DNA from: Aporrectodea caliginosa
Taxonomy: Eukaryota; Annelida; Clitellata; Crassiclitellata; Lumbricidae
Length of the DNA stretch: 64,000 bases
Direction of reading: 5' to 3'
Assembly (NCBI GenBank): GCA_020284085.1
Contig: JACEVL010000694.1
Location: forward strand, 21,001-85,000
The notes under the pieces were generated by a model. It was not told the origin of the DNA. It did no database searches and was given only the letters and a program-made list of their open reading frames with translations. Both the position numbers and the translations under genes were made by a program. Shown here piece after piece: positions 11,501 to 21,059 of the stretch; position 1 is the first letter of the stretch; every line of letters begins with the position of its first letter.

Positions 11501-12195
11501 ATGGTCAATATAAGCCGTATTAAAAGGTGTATAAGGACAGCATTGCATTGTACAGCGTTTATTTGTCGTCTGATGACCAGAGTTAAATGTTTAATAAACT
11601 TTGAGCCAAAACTTGAGAAACATTCTTTGGTGAGTATGAAGCAAATGCAAGGAATTGCGCTTAGGGGTGATAAGACGAATTAGATACATTTAATTGATCT
11701 TCCCACTGATAGTGTACTCACTATAGCTTCTTTGGCTATGGGGTGCAAGTGGAAAGCACATCTCGACAGAAATTCCTGCACTATAGCACGACACAATCGT
11801 TTTAGCGTAAATTGGTGATAAGTACCATTCCAGAATGCCACCAAAATATGATCGCACGTAACTGTGTTGCTAAGAACGTGGTATGAACTATTATCCATTG
11901 TTAAGCTGAACCGTGCGAATTCCAATTCCGTTGACGTCAACGTCACCTTACATTCAATCTATGCAAGCGTTAAGATCGCGACTAACGAATGTGTAAGATC
12001 GATTGAAGAAAATAATAGGAGAGCGTTGCATTGTTGACGGTTTCGTTTAGCGACCATAGTTCGATGTTTTATAAGCTATGAGCCCGAATTTGATGCAAAT
12101 TCTTCACTGAACAGGAAGCCAATGCAAAGAATTGAGCAAAGGGGTTATTAGATGAATTTGCTCTCTTGATCTTCCCACTGACATTATTGTCGGTC
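11500..12195 (-). mobile_element. Two module B plus SINE-3b units
   Basis: Unit one: B at 11515-11570 (AAAAGGTGTATAAGGACAG), then SINE-3b to about 11830 (CTTCCCACTGATAGTGTAC). Unit two: H at 11897-11945, B-like at 12000-12050, then SINE-3b to about 12190 (ACAGGAAGCCAATGCAAAG). The repeated B-to-SINE-3b order suggests a composite repeat that moves as one. Confidence 0.55.
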
Positions 12196-12780
12196 GGAAA
12201 ATGATGGTAAACAGCGATAAGCAGTTTACCATCTGTTGGCGCCTTCAGAAGGTTGCAATAACACAGCGTCGTTAAACTATGTACTGTATACACGAAAGAG
12301 ACTCTCGACTATTGCCATGCCATCGGGTGGTGTCAGTCTAAACAATGGATGTAGGAGGGCGTCGTCGTTTATCTCTTATGACAGAGCGTCCCTGAACAAG
12401 AATTAATCTACGAATGGAAATATACTTAATTGGAATACAAGTTAAAGATCGACTTATTAGCCTTGGCAGCCAACAGATATCGCTTAACAATTAACATTAT
12501 TGTGGTCGTCTAAGAAACCTCTAAAACGCTTTCTTCAGACGCTATAAATAAAGCCAATGCGTTTAATCGCTTAATATAAATCCGAAAACAGCGGGAAATG
12601 TCGACGTTAACGATCGATAGCGAACACAATATGATGATAAAGAATAATTAACTCGTCCTTCAGAGAACGGTTGCTATATATATATACTATCTGGCGTCTG
12701 GGTAATACATCTATTGGCGTGGCAATAATAACATGATGCACAAGTGACACATTGGCGAAGGATTTTCGAAAATTTGAAAG
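12195..12780 (+). repeat. C-like fragment and module B with long left arm
   Basis: About 12300-12470 matches the left arm of B found also at 25105-25150 and 60600-60690 (GAACAAGAATTAATCTACGA, AATTGGAATACAAGTTAAAG). B itself is at 12470-12580 (GTGGTCGTCTAAGAAACCTC, GACGCTATAAATAAAGCC). An H-derived stretch follows at 12600-12640. No gene. Confidence 0.55.
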
Positions 12781-13180
12781 AGTAATATTTTTTATCGCAT
12801 TTTTATATCATTGTTATTTTTGGTCGAAATGTTGAGAAAAAGTTGATGCTGTTTCTCGTTGGATTGTTATCATAAATGGAAGAAGAAACGAGGAGTAATG
12901 ATACTGAGCATACATCATACTGGGAAAGTGACAACTTCAGTGAAATTGAACAGACATAGGAGAACCTGCATGGAAGCCAGGTTCCATCCTCACATAGAAC
13001 ATCAAGACGCGTGGAGTCGACCGAAGCGACCAACTGACATCCTACTACTCTCCTCTTCGAAAAACACTAAATTGTTATCGGAAGATCGTTCTACGCTTCT
13101 TTGACCTACCACTCACAAATGCATAATAATAATAATGATGATGATATTAATAAATAATAATATTAGGATGCTGCTTGAAT
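12780..13180. other. Unassigned stretch with AAT run
   Basis: I recognise no protein family in any frame. An (AAT/GAT) run occupies 13118-13165. The short frames here show no domain. Confidence 0.3.
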
Positions 13181-13325
13181 GTAGAGAGTATTGAGCTTGA
13201 GTTGATTGACACCCATTCTCAAAACCAGCCCCAGCCATCTAACCCTCTAGGCAACTGACTCAGACCAACCCTCTGTCACTCACCTTCTATCAACTGCTAA
13301 GGTTAACCAAACCCCAGTAACATAC

Positions 13326-13504
13326 CCACTCTCGACAAGTATCTTCAACGCCTCCACGTGACCCAGCGCAGCTGTTCCCATGGCCGGGGTCATGTCCTTG
13401 TCATCCGATCGATCATAGTCCTTCCAAGTGCCCTCCCTCACTCAGGGCTCTCTTAGGCTATCTCTCGTTCGAGCAACATCGTGGAATCTCTCCGCTGATG
13501 ACAT
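13326..13504 (-). pseudogene. Ankyrin gene exon 1 copy a (USH1G/ANKS4B-like)
   Basis: From ATG at 13504 the minus strand reads MSSAERFHDVARTRD, then a 1-base-scale disruption and a stop, then KDYDRSDDKDMTPAMG and GHVEALKILVESG. The layout (short N-terminus, KFHDAAR..D, then TP.MWA..GH.EALK.LVE.G) matches the first ankyrin repeat of USH1G (SANS) and ANKS4B. A canonical donor follows (GG|GTATGT, 13325-13321), so this is a genomic exon copy and not a processed one. The frame is broken between the two halves. Confidence 0.7.
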
Positions 13505-13539
13505 TACATCGAAAGGAAACTGTAAGGTAAAAACCAGTT

Positions 13540-13970
13540 TACACTGTAATAAAAAACTAGGTAGCGAATATTTAAAACCAAGCGTTCAAGGGAAAGGAAA
13601 AATTCAACATTTTTCATATGCATAAAAATACCACAGGTGTACATAAACACAGGTGCACACAGACAGACAGACAAACAAATAAACATACAGTATGGGCAGA
13701 CAGACAGACTGGGATGGAAGCAGATCTGTTAACACACAAGCAGGCATTAAGACAGAAACCCAACGCTGATTCCTCCTCTTCCTCTTATCTCTCTCTCTTC
13801 GCTCCAAATCCTAAACACCTGTCTGACCTTTTGGGCCTTCACCTGGTTCAGATTAAATACCAGTCCATCAATGTTGTTTTGACTGAGCGCCTGTAAATGA
13901 GGTCGAAACAGAACTTGTAAGGGCGGGCGCTGTATAAATCTGGTGAGGCAAAGAGACGTCAACGGGATTG
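13540..13970 (+). repeat. CAGA microsatellite and LINE 3' tail
   Basis: A conserved lead-in (AAAAAACTAGGTAGCG, AACCAAGCGTTCAAGGG) precedes a (CAGA/CACA)n tract at 13655-13720. After a T/C-rich stretch comes the LINE-type 3' tail (GTTTTGACTGAGCGCCTGT, GGGCGCTGTATAAATCTGG). The same series recurs at 15180-15520, 26090-26560, 40610-40850 and 61800-62320. Confidence 0.6.
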
Positions 13971-13971
13971 T

Positions 13972-14172
13972 CAGCCGATAGCGCATTGGATAACATCTGG
14001 CGTAGAGAGCGAGAGGTACCGAGTTCGAGTCCCGTAGGGCGGATATGCTTTGTAGGCTGCTATTAGCGCCGTTGTATTGCAGGCTGTCTGTTCTGTTAGT
14101 AGCTAAGATTTAAATTGCATAACATGTAAATGTACAGCGCAGTGCGTTTGTCAGGCGCTTAATAAGAAAAGA

Positions 14173-14240
<68 letters not shown>
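13972..14240 (+). mobile_element. SINE-2, full length
   Basis: The head has box A (GATAGCGCATTGGATAAC) and box B (GAGTTCGAGTCCCG), then the body GCTTTGTAGGCTGCTATTAG, CAGTGCGTTTGTCAGGCGCT, and an (ATT)n tail at 14174-14238. It interrupts a module B between its H arm (GACGTCAACGGG) and AAGATGTCGCTGAACAATGG. Confidence 0.85.
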
Positions 14241-14760
14241 GATGTCGCTGAACAATGGATTATGCTTTGGTCTCATTGGACACCTTTGAAAAGCTCCCAA
14301 CCGTCGATATAAATTCAACCATTGCGATTTATCGCTATATTCAAGGCTACTACACAGTGTCGTTAAACAGGAATACCTACATGTACCTGCCTATCGCTAT
14401 ATCTCTAACTAGCATTATCGATATGTTGAAACCAGCCTGAAACAACAAAGCCGAGCTCCAGGAAGATAGCTGAACGGGGAAGGAAGAGTAAACGTCATCA
14501 ACATGGTCTTAAGCGCAGGGAAATCCTATATAGGCCTACCTCCCTCATCCTGCATGGCAGGGACAAGAGGTCAAGGAACAGCTGGCAGCAATCCCCAACT
14601 CTAAGAATGAACTGTAATTATGAAAACAGTAGCTAACAGTCGAGAACTATAATTGTATTATGCTGTTAGAGACAAACATTTTATATCTTGTATACTGTGT
14701 AGGAGGGCCATCAACTTAGTCATGAGTGCTCCGCAAACTCCAGTAAACATCAACATCGCC
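14240..14760 (+). repeat. Module B and tandem-unit tail
   Basis: B occupies 14240-14345 (TTGGACACCTTTGAAAAGCT, GATATAAATTCAACC). Then comes the block tract AACAACAAAGCCGAGCTCC to GAGTGCTCCGC, homologous to 15617-15890. No convincing reading frame is kept in common between the two copies. Confidence 0.5.
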
Positions 14761-14984
14761 AGATCCATCAGCCCACCAAAAGTATCGATACTACTTTATG
14801 GCGGGTAGCCCTATGCCAAACCCGTCCATTGAATCCTCTAAACCACACCCTATTCACTTAACTCCGCTAAACAACCAACTATGAACAAACACCAGTCACC
14901 CCTCCAAGTTACTAATCCTAAATCAAACCTCTGTCACTCACCCTCCACCAGCCACTAACTCTTAACAAATTCCTCTAGTAACTT

Positions 14985-15165
14985 ATCCCTTCTCAACAAG
15001 TACCTTCAACGCCTCCACGTGACCCGATGCATCTGCCCACATGACCGGGGTCATGCTCTTGTCGTCCGATCGGTCATAGTCTTTACCAGTACCCTCCCTT
15101 AGGGCTCTCGTATCTCCATTTCTAGCAGCATCGTGGAATTTCTTCGCTGATGACATTACAGTCAA
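14985..15165 (-). pseudogene. Ankyrin gene exon 1 copy b (USH1G/ANKS4B-like)
   Basis: This is the only copy of exon 1 with an unbroken frame: MSSAKKFHDAARNGD (second Met at 15156), KDYDRSDDKSMTPVMW, GHVEALKVLVEKG. USH1G and ANKS4B begin with a comparable short N-terminus and first ankyrin repeat. The donor is damaged: the exon ends gag-aag-gg and is followed by ATAAGT (14986-14981) where copy c has GTAAGT, so the first intron base is changed and splicing here should fail. No downstream exon of the same unit is present. Confidence 0.75.
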
Positions 15166-15179
15166 AAGCTGCTTTACAG

Positions 15180-15910
15180 TGTAATTTAAAAAAACTAGGT
15201 TAATCTATGTAACGCAAATTTAGTCGTTCAGGGGAGAGGAAAGTTCAGCATTTCTGCATAAATAGCCTGCATACCTCAGATGTACAGACGGATAGACAGA
15301 CAGACAGACAGACAGACACACGGAAGCAGATCTATTGAAGACAAGCAGGCAAAGAGACAGTCAGAGACAATCCATTTCTAAAATACCAACCCTGATTCCT
15401 CATCTTTGCCTTATCTCTCCCTTGACTCCACAACAGAACTTATTAAGGCGCTGTATAAATCTGATGAGGCAAGGCGACGTCAACGGCCTTTTAAGCCGTA
15501 AGATGTCGCTGAACAATGGATGATGCCTTGGTCTCATTAGACACCTCTAAAACGCTTTCAACCGAGTGTATAAATTCAGCGATTGGATTTAGCGCTATAT
15601 ATCTGGAAGCACCACGAAACAACAAAGCCGAGCTACAGGAAAACAGCTGAACGGGGAAGGAAGAGTGACCTTCACTAAGCTGGTCACAGCGAAATCCTAC
15701 CTCCCTCACGCTGCATGGAAGGGACAAGGGTTGAGTGGCCAGCTCGCAGCAATCCCAAAAGCAGCTCTAAGAATGGACTATACAAAAACAGTAGCTAACA
15801 GTGGAAAACTATTGTATAATTATAATGGCGTTAGAGGCAAAAATTGTATACTTTGTATACTGTGTAAGGGGGCCATGAGTGCTCCCCAAACTTAAATTAA
15901 GCAACAGCAT
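15180..15910 (+). repeat. CAGA tract, LINE tail, H, B and unit tail
   Basis: The CAGA run is at 15289-15320, LINE-tail residue (GGCGCTGTATAAATCTGATG) at 15449-15470, H at 15477-15515, B at 15500-15600 (ATTAGACACCTCTAAAACGC, GTGTATAAATTCAGCG), then the unit tail to about 15895. This is the second tandem unit. Confidence 0.6.
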
Positions 15911-16980
15911 CGCTATATATATATATTTGTTCTAGTTGCTGTATTATGATTATAGGAACTGTGAGAACTGTTAAAAATAACTCTCTATATATATATATAT
16001 GTATACACCTGCTTTAAGTGTGATATTCACCCTAAGAAAAAAGCAGTCAACTTTCAGGGTTTATAGTTCAGTGTTTAGTTCAGTATTTGCTGCGCTCGAC
16101 TGATCGCATGCAATGGTGATTGCGTTAAGTAAAAGCAGAAGAGCGGTTCTGTATTACCTGTACTATGCCATACAAACGGTGAGAAGTGTTCAAAAATAAT
16201 TTCTGTCGACGTCAACGGCCTTTGTTGCCATAAAATGTTGTTCAACTCTGCATCCATAATCGCTAGAATATAAATTTTCAGAATCATAATTACAGGTTTT
16301 GTAAACTTGAAACCAATGTTATATAATTGAAGAGCTGGATTGGAAATCTCACATTAAAAATATTTGTGTGTGATAATTGCTGCAAAACAGTGTATAATTT
16401 GCCTTATGTTATCTTATGCAAGTAGCAATGACATTAGTGTTTGAACTATAATATTATGCTGCTAAACAATGAATGTTAGTGGCATTGTAAAGTACTATTT
16501 AGATGCCTTTAACTCTTTCAATTTTGTTTCAATTGGAATGTACATAATTTTTAATTGTCGTCAACGGCCTTTGTTGTCATATGACGAAGTTTAACTATAT
16601 GGTTTAGAAAAGTTTATAAGGTGAAGTCGGCTTGAAGGGCTGTGGTAGCCAAACGCATCATGCAGTTTAACACCGTTTACTACAGGTCGATTGTCTCAAT
16701 GACACTGTCCGAGCCTGTTCAGTTTTCTGGCTATTGATTCTGTTTTGACTGAGTGCCTGTGGCTAAGCTCGGTTGGTTCCATGGTTTGAAGGATGTGCAG
16801 GCACTTCTGACTATCTGTCTTTAGCGGTTTCGACCCTATTCCACCTTTTATACTTGCCTATCGATTTTGTTTTGACTGAGCTACAATGAATAATCTCGTA
16901 TTGTCCAATTTGATGTTTTGAGCGCTGAATAAATCTCGAGATTATGTTTATTCTGTAAAGGTAAATTTGATGTCAACGGC
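15910..16980. repeat. Long-form module A copies and LINE 3' tails
   Basis: (TA)n runs lie at 15915-15928 and 15987-16003. A long-form A on minus is at about 16140-16258 (ATGCCATACAAACGGTGAG, GTCGACGTCAACGGCC). A second H is at 16557-16600. Two LINE-tail copies in series are at about 16727-16790 and 16855-16960 (GATTTTGTTTTGACTGAGC, GAGCGCTGAATAAATCTCG); this pair is repeated at 21105-21350. Between 16260 and 16550 I see nothing. Confidence 0.5.
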
Positions 16981-17014
16981 CTTGAGAGCCGTAAGATGTC
17001 GATAAACAATGGAT

Positions 17015-17331
17015 AATGCTCTCGGGAGCTCTTCACTTTAACCTCGGCATGCTCTGGTCGCCGATCTCTGCGCTCGGCCTCTAGAGGTGACTTCATGGTT
17101 CCGCATGCTCGCTCTGCTACTAGACAGCGTCGGGCTTTCTTGATCGTTGGTCCTTCTTTCTGGAATAGCCTCCCCTCAGACCTTCGTTCTCTCCCGCGAG
17201 ACCTCTCTGATTCTTTCTATAGACTACTTAAGACCTTCCTCTTTGACCGGGCCTGGGACGGGAGCGCCTCTGAGTAGATGTCTTGAAGGGGCGCTATATA
17301 AATTCCATATATAGGTAGATAGATAGATAGA
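17015..17331 (+). pseudogene. LINE C-terminus and 3' tail, inserted in module B
   Basis: The plus frame gives RSLRSASRGDFMVPHARS, then RRAFLIVGPSFWNSLPSD and DSFYRLLKTFLFDRA with a stop at 17277, the standard C-terminus of CR1/L2-type RTs. The tail GGGAGCGCCTCTGAGTAGAT, GAAGGGGCGCTATATAAATT ends in (TAGA)n. It interrupts a module B: B's GATAAACAATGGATAATGC precedes it and ATTGCGATTG..AAACACC follows. Its tail is almost identical to that of SINE-1. Confidence 0.85.
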
Positions 17332-18220
17332 TTGCGATTGCCTCGTAAACACCTTTAAAACGCGTACAACCGATGCTATATATACGTCAAAAGCATTTTT
17401 TTGTTTTTTGAATGAGTCTCACAAAACAGGGAGATCTGTATACAGTTTCTGTTTTCTTCAGCAGCGACCTTTGATGCAATAAGATGGCGTGTTAATCTAA
17501 ATGTTGATTTCTTAATAAAATTAATTAAAATTTGTTAATTTCGTCGCAAGATCCCTCACTGTGCTCTCTAAACACATGGTGGATCTCAACGGCCCCATAA
17601 GAGACCGGAAGATATCGTTTAAATCTAATACTATACGAGTTAATGTTTACTTACTAAACTCTTCTGGCATGTCTCATTGAGTTTGACTGATGAGCACCTT
17701 ACCTGCCTATCGACTCTGTTTTGTTTGAGCGCCTGGCAATACCAGATCAACGTTACCGGTCCTGTAAACTGTAAGATTTCGCTAAAAATTGGAGTAAACC
17801 TAGATATCGCCATAAATATCCTGGAGGATATATTACGGCTGCAACAAGTGTTTTAAAGGTGTCTAAGACAAGCAAAGGCTTTAATTGTTTAGCGGCACCT
17901 TGTGGCCGCCAATGCCACGTACGTCGTTGGACTGACTCCAGCCGAGGGTAGATAGTTGTACTCATTCCCTATTAACAGCATTTTGCCTCCAAGTGCCATT
18001 GGGTCGACCTTACACTAACCGAAGCTCGTCGTCGTACACAGCCGATTAGTAGCACTTAGTAGTTTCAGTTTAACGACACTGTGTGATAACAAAGATCATT
18101 AGCGTCGCCCTCCTCCTTTATCTAGGCTTGGGACTGGCACTGTCAGAGAACAAACAGTGGCGGAGTTAAGCCGATTAAACGCATTTCCTATATTTATAGG
18201 TTCGGTTTAATAATTTATAT
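17332..18220. repeat. Modules B, H and C
   Basis: B resumes at 17332-17400. H-derived stretches lie at 17580-17625 and 17745-17790, a minus-strand B with H at 17800-17930 (AAAGGTGTCTAAGACAAGC), and a clean module C at 18065-18175 (TTTAACGACACTGTGTGATA, AGCGTCGCCCTCCTCC). No gene. Confidence 0.55.
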
Positions 18221-18395
18221 GTTGAGCCGATTGGTCAACCGTGCAACACGGAGAGTAGGGCCTACGGGTTCAAGTCTTTCTGTAAGATGCTTAATGTGTC
18301 GGGACCTTGAGAAAGTCCTTGCTCACAAATTCTCAGCGCCATCGATTGATGCTTGGTCATTAGACAGTGGCGCTAATTAAATGCACAGAGTAATT
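18221..18395 (+). mobile_element. SINE-4, full length
   Basis: Head: CCGATTGGTCAACCGTG (box A region) and GGGTTCAAGTCTTT (box B). Centre: GGGACCTTGAGAAAGTCCTT. Tail: GCGCCATCGATTGATGCTTG, ATTAGACAGTGGCGCTAATT and an A/T-rich end. Together with 38798-38966 it defines the family as about 170 bp. Confidence 0.8.
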
Positions 18396-19186
18396 ATTAT
18401 GATTACCATACGCTCCCAAATCCAAAGGTGTCGGTAAGCAATCGACAATACATTTGACACCTTTAACACTCATTATTCCCACGAAATAAATTCAGTATCA
18501 AAACGCTTTCAGTCGCTAGTATAATTGTGGCACGGAGCGCCCTCGTAGATCGATAAGTTTGAAGTCAGCGGCCCTTGGTGGACCCAAATTGGTGACAAAG
18601 AACGGAAAGAAGGTCTATTATTGGATTGTGGAGGTTACTAAATGTTTAATATTAATAGTTATTATAAATAAAAGGATGGAGTTTTAAGTTTGAATGTAGG
18701 CTACTGATGGATTATCGCAGGATTGGATAGATTAAAATCGGAGGTTTTGAAGAAGATAATCTGAATTTCTGGCAGGAATTCTTGAAGGCGATAGTCTGAG
18801 AGGTAACAGACGGTGGAGCAATGAATATGCGAGGCTTTAATTTAAATTAAATTTTAATTGAAATCGCAAAATTACTAATTGGTTAGTAACTGCATTGTTT
18901 ACAGCACAAGGCATCGAGCGATGGCGCTCCAAAACCCAGCTGTAATCAGATCAATATGGAGAAGAAGAGTTGTATTTTATCAGGACACTTAACATAGTGC
19001 CTTTTTAAGTACATCTCACAAAGCGCTTTCTCTCCGCCAGCCTATATAATGTCAAAGGCACCACACTATTATTGTAGGCAGTTTATCTGTTGTGTAGAGG
19101 CATTTCGTGGCCTCAAATGACCGTGACCTTCGAACTTACCCTAGAATTATAGAGTAACAGTGTCACTAATATTGCGATTGGATCGG
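18396..19186 (+). other. Module B then unassigned sequence
   Basis: B is at 18420-18510 (GACACCTTTAACACTCATTA). Bases 18540-18610 keep an H-derived stretch (CAGCGGCCCTTGGTGG). Bases 18640-18960 share only a weak theme (GAGTTTTAAGTTTGAATG) with 25480-25520 and 58000-58030. Nothing recognisable is present from 18960 to 19186 except a damaged B-like motif near 19010-19055. Confidence 0.4.
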
Positions 19187-19268
19187 ATCCACAGTTTAAC
19201 GGCAGCTTATGACAACAAAGGCCGTTTCCGCCGACAAAGATTAGTTTTGGCATATTACAGCTCTTATT
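19187..19268 (+). repeat. Module A, well preserved
   Basis: It runs from GGATCCACAGTTTAACGGC through hairpin H to GTTTTGGCATATTACAGCTC. It is nearly identical to 675-758, so the family has some young members. Confidence 0.75.
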
Positions 19269-19819
19269 AGTAATATAATAGAGCAGAAATCTCTGTGCAT
19301 GCGTGGGCGGGAGGGAGGGCGAGAGGGAGGGAGGGACGCACAGTTGTTGGAGAGGCAGAGGACGGACTGTGGAGGCTGGAGATACGGAATGGGACCAGCG
19401 TCTGTGAGTGGAACTAAGTAGCCTACATCTAGATTCTAAGCGAAACTAATTATCAATGAAAATTATAATCATAAAAAAATATGAAGCCGAAATTATTTGA
19501 TCATTTTAATCTAATCATATTATCTATTTTGAGCTGGTTTATGTATAATCTAGTCTTTAGTATTCTAATCATGTAATCAAATCATCTCATCTAATCATTC
19601 TCTAATATAACTATTATATATGCCGAATAGCGCATTGGATAACACACCGGCATAGAGAGCGAGAGTTACCGAGATCGAGGTCCGTAGGCGGACATGCTTT
19701 GTAGGCTGCAATTAAATATCTTATCATCTAATCTAAGCATTATGTAACGTATTCATATAACTTAATTTAGTCTTTTCAAATCCTGTCTTAACTATTCATT
19801 CAGTTTCATCCGATCTAGT
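19269..19819. repeat. G-rich tract, TCTAATCA-rich spacer and SINE-2 fragment
   Basis: A G-rich run (GGGCGGGAGGGAGGGCGAGA) lies at about 19306-19340. Between 19495 and 19620, and again at 19720-19815 and 20095-20190, short degenerate ATCTAATCAT-like motifs recur. A SINE-2 head (box A GCGCATTGGATAACAC, box B CGAGATCGAGGTCC) sits at 19621-19715 without its tail. Confidence 0.5.
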
Positions 19820-20053
19820 GGGGCGCGGTGGTATAGGGGTATGTTCGGTGCCTTGCAGCTGGAGTGGGTTGCGGGTTCGAATCCACCTCAAAGCCGCTGC
19901 GTAGGGACCCTGGGCAAGTCCTTCACTCGCAATTGCTCATGCGCTTCCGCGTGAAACTCCGATTCAGTGTCCACGCTGTAGTCGGGAGCGCCTCTGAATG
20001 GGAAATCTGGCAGGGGCGCTATAACAAGTGTTCAAATACAATACAATACAATA
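19820..20053 (+). mobile_element. SINE-1, full length
   Basis: The head starts GGGGCGCGGTGGTATAGGGG and has a perfect box B (GGGTTCGAATCC). The centre is GGGACCCTGGGCAAGTCCTT followed by CACTCGCAATTGCTCA, similar in layout to CORE/Deu-type domains. The tail is GGGAGCGCCTCTGAATGGGA, GGGGCGCTATAACAAGTG and (ATACA)n. Other copies: 20821-21057, 38970-39195 (-) and 62967-63180. Confidence 0.85.
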
Positions 20054-20640
20054 GTGTATTTAGATATAATCTTTAATAATAATAATAATAATCGAATCTC
20101 CTTAATTTAATCATCATCTCCTCTTGTCTAATCTAATCTCTTCCTATGACCTAATCAAATCTGATCATCTAATCTCGTCTCATTTCTTATGATCTAAATC
20201 TAATCATTGTCCTCTGGAGAAAACGCGTTGAAATCTGATCTGATTATTATGCATTTATTAAGCACCACTATCTAAATGACGAAGCATCAATCGATGGCGC
20301 TGAGCAATACGTCAAGAGATCTCTTCCACAACTCGCCGATAGATGGAGACACTGCTTGATCAGTTTCTGTCGAAGGAATAGTGGCGCTTAATAAATGCAC
20401 AAATATGTCATAAATTATCATCGCCCGCTAATCATAGGTACTCGGTAAGCAATAGATAATACAGTGCTCCATTAAACACCTTTATCACGTAACCTTTTGA
20501 TGCTATAAATACAGGAAATACGTCTAAACGCTAGAATTCCACTACGTTCCGGTTTATCAGAGATTAATTAAAATTCAATTATCGATCAATTTAATACAAA
20601 ATTGGTGCAATAAAAATGGTTTTAGAATATCTATGAATAA
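20054..20640. repeat. ATCTAATC-rich spacer, SINE-4 (minus), module B
   Basis: Spacer 20095-20220 continues the TCTAATCA theme. A minus-strand SINE-4 tail lies at about 20240-20300 and a second SINE-4 end (AGTGGCGCTTAATAAATGC) at 20380-20400 on plus, so this copy is a mosaic. B is at 20430-20540 (TTAAACACCTTTATCACG). Confidence 0.5.
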
Positions 20641-20689
20641 AACGACTGCAGTCCTCTTTTCAAAGAGAAATAAATTATCAAGGATTACT

Positions 20690-20820
20690 GGCGCCCCGGG
20701 TTCGCTTCCCGGTCGGTCGGTTTATCTGAGATTAATTTATCGGATCTTTACTGCGGGTGGCTCGGTCGCATTATAAACGTGGAGTACAATACAACACAAT
20801 ACAACACAACACAATATACT
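20690..20820 (+). mobile_element. SINE-5, tRNA-derived, fused upstream of SINE-1
   Basis: A tRNA-like box B (GGGTTCGCTTCCCGG) is followed by TCTGAGATTAATTTATCGG, GGGTGGCTCGGTCGCATTAT and a (CAATA/CAACA)n tail that runs directly into SINE-1. The same SINE-5 then SINE-1 arrangement exists on the minus strand at 39325-38970. Box A is not clear. Confidence 0.6.
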
Positions 20821-21057
20821 GGGGCGCGGTGGTATAGGGGTATGTTCGGTGCCTTGCAGCTGGAGGGTTGCGGGTTCGAATCCACCTCAAAGTCGCCGCG
20901 TAGGGACCCTGGGCAAGTCCTTCACTCGCAATAATTATTGCTCATGCGCTTCGGCGTGAAACTCCGATTCAGCGTTCGCGCAGTAGTCGGGAGCGCCTCT
21001 GAATGGGAAATCTGGTAGAGGCGCTATAACAAGTGTTCAAATACAATACAATATAAT
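20821..21057 (+). mobile_element. SINE-1, second copy, in SINE-5/SINE-1 dimer
   Basis: Same structure as 19820-20053, with GGGTTCGAATCC box B and the GGGAGCGCCTCTGAATGGGA tail ending in (ATACA)n. There is a small ATAATT insertion in the CACTCGCAATTGCTCA centre. Confidence 0.85.
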
Positions 21058-21059
21058 AC

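Larger units (their letters stand above)
13188..15910. repeat. Tandem duplication of an ankyrin-exon-bearing block
   Basis: Two units, about 13188-14760 and 14780-15910, share the same order: ankyrin exon 1 on minus, an ACTAGGT..GCG..TTCA stretch, a CAGA microsatellite, a LINE 3' tail, H, B, then a tract beginning AACAACAAAGCCGAGCT and ending near GAGTGCTCC. Unit one is longer because SINE-2 (13972-14240) sits between H and B. Divergence is visible in every part, so the duplication is not recent. Confidence 0.7.

Noticed and set aside
12803..13104. Two overlapping frames of 76-81 residues
   Set aside because: No family features on either strand and overlapping antisense; treated as chance.
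19820..19890. tRNA gene
   Set aside because: Boxes A and B are present but there is no closed acceptor stem and the segment is the head of a dispersed SINE; the same holds for all other tRNA-like heads seen.
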